A DNA stretch of 35,180 nucleotides from Gemmatimonadota bacterium (GCA_028874335.1 JAPPJY010000072.1:1-35180), one strand, 5' to 3'; positions 1 to 7,680 are shown, numbered from the stretch's first letter. Numbers and translations are program-made. The notes: generated by a model from the letters alone, not told the origin.

Positions 1-14
1 AAGCCTTTTTTCGG

Positions 15-57
15 ACCTCTTCTCTGAGAATCTCACCGTTCTTGGACAGCAGTGAAT
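15..57. repeat. degenerate repeat, copy A
   Basis: This block resembles positions 881-927 in the same orientation. The shared cores include GAGAATC and GGACAGCAGTGA, and identity by eye is about three quarters. It ends almost exactly where recognisable exonuclease coding sequence begins, so it probably marks the junction that removed the exonuclease N-terminus. The family of this repeat is not recognised. Confidence 0.4.
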
Positions 58-492
58 AAATATATAAAGCCAGTCTTTACTGAATCCTGGCCGGAGGCTC
101 AGGGGATACATGGAATAAGTCCACAGACGGTCGCACATTCTTCGACATTTGCAGATCAGGTTCCCGCAATAAAGGACGCGATTCGTGATAGAGTCGTGGC
201 GGTATATAATGCGGAATTTGAACTGCAATTTCTACCTTCCCACGTAGTGGTGGTTGCAGATTTGTTTGTTTGCGTAATGGAACTGTATCGTGAAATTCGT
301 GGCCTTAGAAAATATGTAAAGAATACATATAGATTGCAGAATGCGATGGACTGGTGCGGTTTTCGTAAATCACAGGCACATCGGGCCATGGAAGATAATC
401 TTGGTACTATTGCTGTATGGGATAAGTTGCGAGAACAAGAGGGCAGAAGATTTGAAAATGCGGTGAGTCGGCATTGTTATTATGTTTATTAG
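52..492 (+). pseudogene. DnaQ-like 3'-5' exonuclease remnant, N-terminus missing
   Basis: The reading frame matches the middle and end of DEDDh exonucleases (DNA polymerase III epsilon family), which remove nucleotides from DNA or RNA 3' ends with two metal ions. Visible motifs are IHGIS (residues 19-23), the ExoII-like YNAEFELQF (52-60), where the usual Asp is Glu57, and the ExoIII HRAMED (110-115) with His110 and Asp115. The ExoI D-x-E segment, normally about 40-60 residues further upstream, is absent. The frame is closed by TGA at 25-27, and only a GTG at 52 is available as a start. The sequence before it is a repeat also found near 881-927. With two acidic ligands missing and one changed, catalysis is unlikely; I read this as a truncated pseudogene. 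A short functional variant is less likely. Confidence 0.6.
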
Positions 493-587
493 CAGGTCCT
501 TGATCGGGGGTTCGCAAGAAATAGCAGAATGAAAAAAGTCGTCGCAATGCGCGATAATTCATCCTTCATCAGTCCCAACGCCTGTTA

Positions 588-783
588 CCTCAATCCGAAA
601 AAAACAGCAACGCGGCGACGCGATAAAACCCTCCGAAACAGGGCGTTATCGACGTATGGAAAGACGTTTTTTCCCTTCACGGCCAGTGACCTGGTGTATC
701 CTGGTAATCAGCCTTCTAATCGCCTTTATTAAATAGCACATATTCGAATTAACGTCGTCGAAGACTTACGAATCGAGGTTAAG
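588..783. repeat. 196-bp direct repeat, copy 1
   Basis: It matches 1761-1956 without gaps at a constant offset of 1173 bases, with about 90 percent identity by eye. Both copies start at CCTCAATCCG and end near AGGTTAA. Each contains a possible hairpin formed by CGATAA and TTATCG with C-run and G-run inner pairs (about 622-652 in this copy). The two copies flank the tandem-repeat membrane protein at 1000-1449. No transposase is encoded inside. Confidence 0.85.
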
Positions 784-880
784 GTTTGTCCGGCAGGAGG
801 ATATGGATCATCGATGGCAACCTGGTGTTCGTTCTCCGGGTCAAGCCCGTATAAAATCGCCCATTGAAGCCACTTTTGAA

Positions 881-927
881 GTCTTATCTCCGAGAATCCC
901 GCAGTTCCCGGACAGCAGTGATTGGGT
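881..927. repeat. degenerate repeat, copy B
   Basis: This is the partner of 15-57, sharing GAGAATC and GGACAGCAGTGA in the same order and spacing. It lies between the first copy of the 196-bp repeat and the stop end of the gene at 1000-1449. Function and family are unknown. Confidence 0.4.
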
Positions 928-999
928 ATAATCCCCAAAGGAAAAGCCCCCGTCATCACGTGGAGGCTTTATACAGGGACCGCATTGAACGAATTTTGA

Positions 1000-1449
1000 T
1001 CATTTCCTATCAGGAGAATATGGAGGAGGTTCATTAAACTGCACCCCGGCTTTCTCCTGTTCCCTAATCCATTCGAGCACTTCTTTTCGTCCCTCCTCTC
1101 GTCCTTTTTCTCGCTGCTGATTTTCAGGAGAGTATGGAGGAGGTTCATTAAACTTCACCCCTGCTTCCTCCTGTTCTCTAATCCATTGGAGTACTTCTTT
1201 TCTCCCCTCCTCTCGCCCTTTTTCTCGCTGCTGACGTCGTATTTCCGCCAGGACGCCCAACATGGCTTCACCTCCTGCAAGAATAACAAATGCACCGGTT
1301 ACGGAAAAAACAACGATAGCTTCCAGCGCCTTAACAAGCTCAGCGTTCCCCGAATACAGCCAACTTCCCAATGCACCGGAAAACAGCAAAACCATCAGCC
1401 GTTCAAACCACTTTCTGTTTCCAATTGTCCAAATCTCTTTCCTGGACAT
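1000..1449 (-). CDS. small membrane protein with two tandem 38-residue PPPY repeats
   Basis: This 149-residue protein is not recognised by family name. Residues 14-34 and 42-68 are two hydrophobic segments, so it probably sits in the inner membrane as a hairpin. Residues 73-110 and 111-148 are near-identical repeats. Each begins with a highly charged helix (QQREKGREEGRKEVL), continues WIREQE, and ends FNEPPPYSP; three positions differ conservatively within the core of the unit. The matching DNA units differ at roughly one base in nine, mostly silently, which suggests selection on the protein. PPPY fits the PPxY motif bound by eukaryotic WW domains, although Pro-rich tails have other explanations. 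The start is well supported: GAGGAGG lies a few bases before the ATG. The gene stands alone between two 196-bp direct repeats. Confidence 0.75.
   Translation of the reverse strand: MSRKEIWTIGNRKWFERLMVLLFSGALGSWLYSGNAELVKALEAIVVFSVTGAFVILAGGEAMLGVLAEIRRQQREKGREEGRKEVLQWIREQEEAGVKFNEPPPYSPENQQREKGREEGRKEVLEWIREQEKAGVQFNEPPPYSPDRK
1006..1233 (-). repeat. two 114-bp tandem repeats inside a coding sequence
   Basis: Units 1120-1233 and 1006-1119 (reading on the - strand) each encode 38 residues, an exact multiple of three, so copy number can change without breaking the frame. Identity by eye is close to 90 percent. They encode the charged helix and PPPY tail of the surrounding gene. Confidence 0.85.
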
Positions 1450-2079
1450 AACCTCCTCACGAATTTAACCGAAATATCACTGTTGTTCAAGATCATTCGG
1501 AAAAGACGAATCTGGACAGGTGTACTGGAATATCTTTAATCTTACCTGTCCCAAGACGAATTTCATTAACCACGAAAGTCGCGTAACATATGGCTGGAAA
1601 AACCACCCACAAATGCACTCAACGAGTCTATCAGTAACAAGCGCATCAATCTCAGATTTTCAAGAACGTACCCCCATTGATTACAGCGATAGATTCAGAG
1701 CTATGCCGAAAAATCCGTTTCCTCCGGCCCGAAAACCGTTATGGCCGTATAACTGATTAACCTCAATCCGAAAAAAACAGCAACGCGGCGACGCGATAAA
1801 ACCCTCCGAAACGGGGCGTTATCGACGTATAGAAGGACGTTTTTTCCCTTCACGGCCAGTGACCTGGTTTATCCTGGTAATCAGCCGTCTAATTGCCTTT
1901 ATTTACAAACACATATTCGAATTAACGTCCCCAAAGACTTGCAGATCAAGGTTAACATCCAGTTCGCTACCCGCGCAACAAGGTTGACCAATGCTGGTAT
2001 GACCTTTAACAGATGTAGATTTCAACTCCCATGCCAGCGCTAACCTGCCCCTGCCTGCCTACCACCCCGGCAACCACCC
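1450..2079. other. intergenic, holds direct-repeat copy 2
   Basis: No gene is supported here. The last third is the second copy of the 196-bp repeat (1761-1956). The part from 1450 to 1760 is AT-rich and should contain the promoter of the gene ending at 1000, but I cannot pick out a clear promoter. The short frames do not resemble known proteins. Confidence 0.45.
1761..1956. repeat. 196-bp direct repeat, copy 2
   Basis: Same sequence and orientation as 588-783. Divergence is concentrated in the last 40 bases. It contains the same CGATAA...TTATCG inverted pair. Together the two copies bracket a unit of about 980 bases carrying one gene. Confidence 0.85.
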
Positions 2080-2325
2080 TCACATAGATGGCCCCGTGCG
2101 TTCCAGTAACTCACGTATGCCAGCACTTTGATCCCGCAAGGCATTGCCCATCTCTCGCAATGCTTCGCCCTGGTCATCGACCTGCTTACTCCGTATTTCA
2201 GATGCCTTCGACATCTGTCGCAAACCCCAGAAAATCAATCCGCACTGCCCCGCCCCTACCATCAATGCCACAACGGAACCAAATAACTCTCCCATAGTGA
2301 CGGCAGACACAAGGTCCATTGTCAT
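2080..2325 (-). CDS. small single-pass membrane protein with C-terminal coiled coil
   Basis: Not recognised by name. The predicted 81-residue product has one transmembrane segment (about residues 15-37, LFGSVVALMVGAGQCGLIFW) followed by a polar heptad-rich stretch (KASEIRSKQVDDQGEALREM and onward) that should form a coiled coil. The layout recalls small bacterial membrane proteins with cytoplasmic helical tails. A longer reading begins at GTG 2481 (133 residues) and the frame stays open to about 2625. However, the extra N-terminus is basic and lacks family character, while AAGGGG lies just before the ATGs at 2325 and 2319, so I favour the short form. The gene stands alone in AT-richer sequence. 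Confidence 0.5.
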   Translation of the reverse strand: MTMDLVSAVTMGELFGSVVALMVGAGQCGLIFWGLRQMSKASEIRSKQVDDQGEALREMGNALRDQSAGIRELLERTGPSM

Positions 2326-2974
2326 ACCCCTTTCTGTAAATACTCTCGGTTCTTTCTCCCGTCCCGTAAACCACCGCTTCCACGACCGCTTCGATCTCTC
2401 GACTTTGCCGGGTTTTACCTGCGGAGGATCGCAAGAAAAAAAAGTCCGCGGGACCTCTCCCGGCGCAGCATCGATACTCACATCCTCATCCTGGACGGCT
2501 TTTTCAGCGAAATTCCCACTCGCGCGTAGTACCCAGGGACTCGAAGTCCTGTCTCTACACCCCCAAAACTGGCTATCTCTCTGTTTTCTAATTGAAAATT
2601 GGCGTTTTTAGCACTATCGTCCACAATGCCCTTTCAATAGAGTTGAAAACTTATGTTCAATTCGAGAGACAAGACGCTGATATTCGTTCCACCATGATTG
2701 AGAATGAATATAGCAGGATTTCAGTATAGAATCAAGGGATGACAGTTATAAGATATTTATTTTCAATATCATATTGACAGCAAATATCGTCTTTTCTGTG
2801 AATCACAGCCGACCGGTATTGTCATCCTGTCAGTTCAACCTTGCAAATGGGGTGCCATCGCCCGACGGGCGATTCCTCGAAGGAGGTGACGGGATGGGCG
2901 GAGGAAAGTGACGGCGCGCTGCGAGTCGGCCGCCATCGAAACGCGCCTGCGCCGCCTACATTTAGGAGTTCATT
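2326..2974. other. intergenic, no gene seen
   Basis: Apart from a possible upstream extension of the gene ending at 2080, this stretch has no coding sequence I can support. Positions 2620-2815 are AT-rich and probably carry regulatory sequence. From about 2830 composition becomes GC-rich. A strong ribosome-binding site (TAGGAG, 2963-2968) belongs to the next gene. Confidence 0.45.
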
Positions 2975-3547
2975 GTGATCACTTATGCAGCGGATACCTC
3001 GAAGTGGGAAAACTGGCAGCGTGACTACACGCTGGGGGTGATCCTGATCCTGCCGCCGCCCGACGTTTCGCGGGAGATCGATATCCTGCGATCCAGATAT
3101 GATGCCCGCTCGGCGGCGTGGTGTCCGGCGCACATCTCTTTGTCGGATCCGTTGTGCTGCGAAATGAGTCCCGCGATTGCCGAGGAAATCCGCTACGTCC
3201 TTTCCGATGTCCGGCCGTTCGAACTCCACTATGACGGATTGTACGCCTCCACGCGGCACCCGGGTGTCGCGTATCGCATTTCGCCACGGGAGCCGATCGA
3301 CCGGCTTAAGCATTTGCTGCACGGCACGTCGGGCTTTGCGTCCGAAGCCCATCTCAGACGCGACATCGCGCCGCATATGACGATCGCCGAGTTCATCTCC
3401 ATTGAAGAGAGCCTTCAACTCCGCGCTCGGCTTCAGGATACGGCGCCCACCGGCTCTTTCCTGTGCGACCGGCTGGCATTCATGGTCCCCGGCGAGAGTT
3501 TCCGGTTCCAACGGAGGTTGACGTTCCCGCTTGGTGATTCTGTGTAA
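2975..3547 (+). CDS. 2'-5' RNA ligase / 2H phosphoesterase family protein
   Basis: The 190-residue product carries the paired H-x-[ST] motifs of the 2H phosphoesterase superfamily: PAHISLSDP (about residues 50-58) and APHMTIAEF (about 131-139), separated by the usual 80 or so residues. The two histidines of such enzymes cleave or form 2'-5' or cyclic phosphodiester bonds in RNA or small nucleotides. The real substrate cannot be told from sequence; many bacterial members act on 2',3'-cyclic phosphates or tRNA-derived ends. The GTG start at 2975 is chosen because TAGGAG sits six bases upstream. The gene has no close neighbour on the same strand, so it is probably monocistronic. A long frame on the opposite strand is a shadow of this gene. 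Confidence 0.85.
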   Translation: MITYAADTSKWENWQRDYTLGVILILPPPDVSREIDILRSRYDARSAAWCPAHISLSDPLCCEMSPAIAEEIRYVLSDVRPFELHYDGLYASTRHPGVAYRISPREPIDRLKHLLHGTSGFASEAHLRRDIAPHMTIAEFISIEESLQLRARLQDTAPTGSFLCDRLAFMVPGESFRFQRRLTFPLGDSV

Positions 3548-3652
3548 AAGTCCTAACTTGCCCCCGGGTCGGACGGATTCAGCTTTACCTGATGACTTCA
3601 ACGTAGGATGCGTACACATAAATTCGCACGATTTGATGCATACGGAACGGCG

Positions 3653-3943
3653 ATGAAACCCCCCACCGCATCAGCCGTCGCCGGTCCCTTCGACAAGCCC
3701 AGGGACCGGCACTGGGCAGGTTATGGGTCTCCCATCAGCGGTTTGATGACGTTCAACAAACCAAATGACGCGTGGTCATTGCCTGTGCTGAGCCTGTCGA
3801 AGTAAGCTTGTCGAAATGCCCGCGATTCAACAGCCCTTCGACAATCCTTGGCAGGCTTGCTTCGACAGGCTCAGCACAAGCAGGACAACGGCTCAGGGGA
3901 CCGGCTCGGCTTCTGCGACTCCCCCTCAAGGGGGGAGTGATTT
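3653..3943. repeat. dispersed repeat, interrupted copy
   Basis: Two parts, 3653-3710 and 3891-3943, match the continuous 99-bp element at 19707-19805 in opposite orientation, including CCACCGCATCAGCCGTCG and GACTCCCCCTCAAGGG. Between them lie about 180 extra bases containing several CTTCGACAGGCTCAG-type segments. Similar short sequences recur near 15220-15290. Confidence 0.7.
3784..3878. repeat. perfect 19-bp inverted repeat
   Basis: Arms TGTGCTGAGCCTGTCGAAG (3784-3802) and its exact reverse complement (3860-3878) enclose a 57-base loop. It lies inside the interrupted dispersed repeat. There is no U-tract, so terminator function is doubtful; a mobile repeat is likelier. Confidence 0.8.
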
Positions 3944-4135
3944 GACAGTCAATCCGTCGTGTGTACGTTTCGGCTTGTTTGGATTCGGCTGAACATCACC
4001 AGGTTTTGATCTTGCACCTGGTTTCTAATTCTGCAAATTCCGGTCGGTTTTGGTTTTCATCCTGCCCATCCTGTTCATCCATGTAATTCACAGCATTGAA
4101 CATAAAGAAGCGTTGAACGAGGCCGGGAGAGAATC

Positions 4136-5212
4136 GTGAAGATCGACCGAATCGAAGTCATCCAGATCGAGACGCCTCGCTACTATGGCCAAATTTCCGG
4201 ACACGTGTTGATCAAGGTCCACGTGGACGACGGCCCGATCGGCCTCGGCGAAGCGTCGGACAGCAAGTGCGCCGACGTGCCGGCCCTGGCGCGGCAACTC
4301 AACGAGCAGCTGAAAGGCCGCGACGCCCGTCGCATCGTCGAGATCAACGACTTCGCCCGCGCCCGGAGCTGGAACAGCACGGTCACCGACCCGCACGTGG
4401 CCAGCGCCATCGACCTGGCGCTTTACGATCTCAACGGTAAGGTTCAGGGCGTACCGGTCTACCAGATGCTGGGCGGCAAGGTGCGTGAAGCCCTCCACTG
4501 CTGCTATCCGATTTTCGGATTTCAGGTGATGGAGGACTTCGAACGCGCCGGATCCTACCTGCAGCGCCTGGTGGATCTGGGTCACCATCTGTTCCGCTAC
4601 TACGTCTCCGGCGACGTGGATCTGGACGACCGCTTCCTCACCGAGATGAAGTCCAGACACGGCGACCGCATCCGGCTCAAGTCAATCGACTTCTCCGGAC
4701 GATTCCGCGACTGGGTGGAGGTGCTGCGCTACGGCGACAGGCTGCGGCGTCACGACCCGTACCATTTCGAGCAGCCGACATATGACATGCGATCCAGTGC
4801 CCAGTTTACCAAACGCGTCGACCTGCCCGTGACATGGCATATCGGCTCCCTGCAGCAGGCGTGGGAGGCGGCCGAAAGCGGCGCATGCACGGCGTTCAAT
4901 GTGGCCTGCGTGTCCGGCGGCCCCACCCACGTCAAGCGCATCCTGGCGGTGGGGGAGGCGGCGGGCCTGCCCTGCCTGATCGGCACGGACCAGGAGTCCA
5001 CGCTGGGCATGAGCGCCCAGATTGCCGTGGGCATCACGTCGCCCCAGGTCCGGTTGCCGTGCGACCCAATGGGTCCGTTACTGTATATGGCGTCGCCGAC
5101 CAGGGAACGCGTGAGGGCCGAAGGAAGCTATCTGGCGCCGCTCGAGGGCCCCGGCCTGGGCGTGAAACTGGACGAGGACAAACTGGCAGCACTAACCGTA
5201 GCGAGGGCTTGA
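4136..5212 (+). CDS. enolase-superfamily (mandelate racemase/muconate-lactonizing type) protein, divergent active site
   Basis: At 358 residues this has the length and layout of the superfamily: an N-terminal capping domain (about 1-125, with DGPIGLGEAS near 32-41) and a beta-barrel domain. These enzymes abstract a proton alpha to a carboxylate using Mg2+. Two metal-ligand positions are visible, Asp185 (KSIDFSG) and Glu212 (HFEQP). The third, normally Asp or Glu after the next strand, aligns with His235 in TWHIGS, and the K-x-K general-base motif aligns with R154-Y-Y156. The chemistry is therefore probably altered or lost. GTDQESTLG (283-291) matches the usual late loop. It is the first gene of an operon with the dioxygenase-like gene three bases downstream and a P-loop kinase; substrate unknown. 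The ATG start has GGGAGAG upstream. Confidence 0.8.
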   Translation: MKIDRIEVIQIETPRYYGQISGHVLIKVHVDDGPIGLGEASDSKCADVPALARQLNEQLKGRDARRIVEINDFARARSWNSTVTDPHVASAIDLALYDLNGKVQGVPVYQMLGGKVREALHCCYPIFGFQVMEDFERAGSYLQRLVDLGHHLFRYYVSGDVDLDDRFLTEMKSRHGDRIRLKSIDFSGRFRDWVEVLRYGDRLRRHDPYHFEQPTYDMRSSAQFTKRVDLPVTWHIGSLQQAWEAAESGACTAFNVACVSGGPTHVKRILAVGEAAGLPCLIGTDQESTLGMSAQIAVGITSPQVRLPCDPMGPLLYMASPTRERVRAEGSYLAPLEGPGLGVKLDEDKLAALTVARA

Positions 5213-5215
5213 ATC

Positions 5216-5983
5216 ATGGAGAATCGCCTGGAGATCAGCGACGACCAGTTGGCGCACTTTGAGCGAAACGGGTTCTTCCTCATCCCGAACCCTTTGGGGG
5301 CGCGGGGTGTGCGGGAGGTCGACAGCAGACAACAGGAAGTGGAGCCGGAATGGGAGCGCACGGAGTTCCCCTCGGGCTGCAACCAATTGGCGTGTCTTTT
5401 CCTGATGATCGGCGAACCGGTGCTGCAAATGGTGGAGCGGCACGACCTCGTGGATGCGGCGCGGCGGATTCTGGGCGTTGAGAAGGTACACGTGGGGGCC
5501 TGCGGCATCGGCGACGCCTCGAAGGTGCAACGGGGCGAAAGGCGCCAGGTAGCGTGGCACGTGGACGGCGGTCCGGAAGTCCGCCAGGTGTCCTTTCGCA
5601 CCGCCCTCGACCGCCACGACGCCAGCAACGGTCCGCTCCGGGTGCTGCCCGGCAGCCAGCACCGGCCACCGGAGGAGGTCAGGGCCGAACTTCTGCAACT
5701 CGAACTGGCCACCGGGACGCACGACGAGATGCCCGGGCAGTTCTTCGCCCGCCACCCCCACGAGGTCGAGGTCGTCCTCGACCCCCGATGGACCCTCGTC
5801 TGGACCCCCTCGTGCTGGCACGCCACGGGCCTCAAGACCGCCGCCGGACCCCGTCGCGCGATGGGATGGAACTATTTCCCCTCCGGCGGCCGCAAGCGCG
5901 ATTTGGCCGCCATCAAACACGTGCATCCCGAATGGCCCGACTGGACCGCGGAGCGCAAGCGGCTCTGGGGACTCATTGATTGA
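5216..5983 (+). CDS. phytanoyl-CoA dioxygenase (PhyH) family protein
   Basis: This 255-residue protein is a probable Fe(II)/2-oxoglutarate-dependent oxygenase of the PhyH family, which hydroxylates diverse small molecules. The 2-His-1-Asp iron triad is visible: His115 and Asp117 in WHVDGG and distal His202 in PSCWHATG. Arg213 or Arg214 could bind 2-oxoglutarate. LPGSQHR (144-150) is typical of the family. The gene starts three bases after the stop of the enolase-superfamily gene with GAGGG upstream, so the two are probably translationally coupled and may act on one substrate. The substrate cannot be inferred, and phytanoyl-CoA itself is unlikely. Length is normal for bacterial members. Confidence 0.85.
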   Translation: MENRLEISDDQLAHFERNGFFLIPNPLGARGVREVDSRQQEVEPEWERTEFPSGCNQLACLFLMIGEPVLQMVERHDLVDAARRILGVEKVHVGACGIGDASKVQRGERRQVAWHVDGGPEVRQVSFRTALDRHDASNGPLRVLPGSQHRPPEEVRAELLQLELATGTHDEMPGQFFARHPHEVEVVLDPRWTLVWTPSCWHATGLKTAAGPRRAMGWNYFPSGGRKRDLAAIKHVHPEWPDWTAERKRLWGLID

Positions 5984-5995
5984 CGGTTGCGCACG

Positions 5996-6484
5996 ATGCC
6001 AATCCTGGTTTATATCAACGGTTCCATCAATTCCGGCAAATCGACCGTAGGCAGTCTTCTGGCGAAGAATCTGCCCGGGACCGTCCACATTGAAGTTGAC
6101 GAACTGCGGCAATTCGCGGATTGTCTGAGTCTGGCGGAAGCGTGTCCTTACTGTCTCGAGGATGCGGCGACGCTGGCGAGGAACTGGCTGTCGCGCGGGT
6201 TCAACGTGGTGGTTACGTGGCCGATTTCGCATTGCGACTACGCGGTCTTCGAACGTGTAGCGGCGGACGCGGGCGTTTCCATATACGCGTTTACGCTCCG
6301 GCCGGCCCTTGAAGTGGCCATGTCCGACCGGGATCAGCGACAACTGACTGAACGGGAACGCGCCCGCATCAGGGAACAATATCGATCATCGCATATCGAT
6401 CCCGGTATCGGAACCGTAATCGACAACAGCGATCAGACGCCCGCGGAGACGTTGGCTACCGTCCGCGCCACTCTGGGAGTGTAG
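5996..6484 (+). CDS. small P-loop kinase-like NTPase
   Basis: The 162-residue product begins with a strand and a Walker A loop, GSINSGKST (residues 9-17), as in shikimate kinase, gluconate kinase and chloramphenicol phosphotransferase-like AAA_33 proteins. IEVDELRQF (about 32-40) fits the acidic substrate-binding segment of these kinases, and RDQRQLTERERARIREQY (about 108-125) resembles their arginine-rich lid. It probably phosphorylates a small molecule. The ATG at 5996 is preferred to the TTG at 5987 because it places the first strand directly at the N-terminus, but no strong ribosome-binding site is seen. It lies 12 bases after the PhyH gene and probably shares its transcript. Confidence 0.75.
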   Translation: MPILVYINGSINSGKSTVGSLLAKNLPGTVHIEVDELRQFADCLSLAEACPYCLEDAATLARNWLSRGFNVVVTWPISHCDYAVFERVAADAGVSIYAFTLRPALEVAMSDRDQRQLTERERARIREQYRSSHIDPGIGTVIDNSDQTPAETLATVRATLGV

Positions 6485-6549
6485 TCGTACCGGTCAGTGG
6501 ACCTGGAGATCATCGCTCCTTGCGCAAACAAACCCGGAACTCTGATCCG

Positions 6550-7581
6550 ATGACGAAGCCTCTCGTCCATAAGGCATTTGCGTACATTATAAGGTATGGT
6601 GCGGATGAGCGATGTGAATTGCTGGTTCTCGAGCTCAAATCCATCGGGTACGAATACTATCGACTTCCGGGTGGAAACCTCGAAGGCGATGAAACGCCGC
6701 TTCAGGCCGCGCACCGCGAAACCCTCGAAGAGTCGGGGATCGAAGATCTGCGGTTCATCCGGAAAATCGGGACAACACGGTACTTTAAACCCTACATCCA
6801 GTCACATGTGGAGCGCACGGACTACCTGTTCAGGGCCGATTCTGACTTGCCCGACAAATGGGAGCACATTGGAACGGTGGGTCCGGAATCCGGTGTGGTT
6901 TTCGCATTCTCCTGGATCTCAATCGATTCCATACCCAGGGTGGATCCGGAACTGCGGACCTTTCTGACCCGTGAGCGTATCCCGGAATTGTTCAGCGAGG
7001 GACAGTTGCTCGGATTGAAAGGTGGAGATGTGTCGGTTTCGCCCTATCGGGACGAATGGAACGTCCTGTTCGAACTGGAGAAGGAGAATATCGAAGAAGC
7101 GATTGGTGATTACGTGGAGGATATCCAGCATGTCGGCAGCACGTCCATCCCGGGGATGTGCGCGAAGCCAAAGCTGGACGTTGCGATCGCCGTCGAGGAC
7201 TTTCACGAAGCGACGATCTGCATAGAGCCGCTTGTCGGGATCGGGTACGAATTCAGAGGAGAAAACGGCATCCCCCGGAGGCACTATTTCGGGAAGGGTG
7301 ATCCCCGCACGCATCAGATACATATGTTCGAAAAAACCAGCACCGATTGGAAAGATATGATCCTTTTCCGAGATTGCCTGAGATCGAATCAGAGCTTTGC
7401 GGAAGAATACAGGAGATTGAAACGAAACCTGGCTCGCCGGTTTCCGAAGGACCGGCCGTCGTATCAGGCCGGTAAAGCCGGGTTTATCGAAGCGGTCATC
7501 AAAACATGCGGTGAGAGGGTAGACGGTAGAGGGAAAAAGGAAGAAAGAAGAAGGAAGAAGGAAAAAAACGGGGAGACGTAA
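6550..7581 (+). CDS. Nudix hydrolase fused to GrpB/UPF0157 domain
   Basis: Two domains are clear. Residues 1-150 are a Nudix hydrolase with the full G-x5-E-x7-RE-x2-EE-x-G box (42-64: GNLEGDE, then HRETLEESGI). Nudix enzymes hydrolyse nucleoside diphosphates linked to other groups. Residues about 160-318 are a GrpB/UPF0157 domain of the nucleotidyltransferase superfamily, with HVGSTSIPG (194-202) and KPKLDVAIAV (206-215). GrpB proteins are often linked to coenzyme A or nucleotide metabolism, but the function is unsettled. The last 22 or so residues are almost all K, R, E and G and are encoded by a GA-rich dispersed repeat, so the natural C-terminus has been replaced. ATG 6550 is preferred to TTG 6520. 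The gene follows the kinase by 65 bases. Confidence 0.85.
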   Translation: MTKPLVHKAFAYIIRYGADERCELLVLELKSIGYEYYRLPGGNLEGDETPLQAAHRETLEESGIEDLRFIRKIGTTRYFKPYIQSHVERTDYLFRADSDLPDKWEHIGTVGPESGVVFAFSWISIDSIPRVDPELRTFLTRERIPELFSEGQLLGLKGGDVSVSPYRDEWNVLFELEKENIEEAIGDYVEDIQHVGSTSIPGMCAKPKLDVAIAVEDFHEATICIEPLVGIGYEFRGENGIPRRHYFGKGDPRTHQIHMFEKTSTDWKDMILFRDCLRSNQSFAEEYRRLKRNLARRFPKDRPSYQAGKAGFIEAVIKTCGERVDGRGKKEERRRKKEKNGET

Positions 7582-7680
7582 GACGAAATCCTTGCCCGTC
7601 ATTTTATCCTTTTTGCCTCCGGCAGTAGAAGAAACCTGAAAAGGCAGGTTATCTCTACCCACTTCTGTCTCACGTCTATT
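7514..7680. repeat. GA-rich dispersed repeat and companion sequence
   Basis: GGTAGACGGTAGAGGG at about 7517 is followed by AAAAAGGAAGAAAGAAGAAGGAAG-like sequence and then a segment with AGAAGAAAC and GGCAGG...ATCTCTA (7628-7655). The same order recurs at 10110-10320, and the GA-rich part recurs inverted at 21484-21530. It overlaps the 3' end of the Nudix-GrpB gene. Confidence 0.7.

Larger units (their letters stand above)
493..999. other. intergenic, mostly repeats
   Basis: No convincing gene is seen in this stretch. It holds the first copy of the 196-bp direct repeat (588-783) and one copy of a degenerate repeat (881-927). The short open frames here run through repeat sequence and resemble no family I know. 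Confidence 0.5.
3548..4135. other. intergenic, dispersed repeats
   Basis: No gene is supported. The stretch holds an interrupted copy of a dispersed repeat (3653-3943) and a perfect 19-bp inverted repeat (3784-3802 with 3860-3878). The last 190 bases precede the operon starting at 4136 and probably contain its promoter, which I could not define. Confidence 0.5.

Noticed and set aside
529..732. 67-codon + strand gene
   Set aside because: Most of it is the 196-bp direct repeat; the second copy of the repeat does not keep the frame or start, so coding is unlikely.
729..959. 76-codon - strand gene possibly from a transposase
   Set aside because: I briefly read it as an insertion-sequence fragment, but no transposase motif is visible and it crosses two repeats.
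2822..3619. 265-codon - strand frame
   Set aside because: It is antisense to the 2H phosphoesterase, which has both H-x-T motifs and a strong ribosome-binding site.
3784..3878. Intrinsic terminator
   Set aside because: The inverted repeat is perfect but the loop is 57 bases, there is no T-run, and the same sequence occurs as a dispersed repeat.
5192..6379. 395-codon - strand frame
   Set aside because: It is antisense to the PhyH and kinase genes, whose catalytic motifs are clear; its translation resembles no family.
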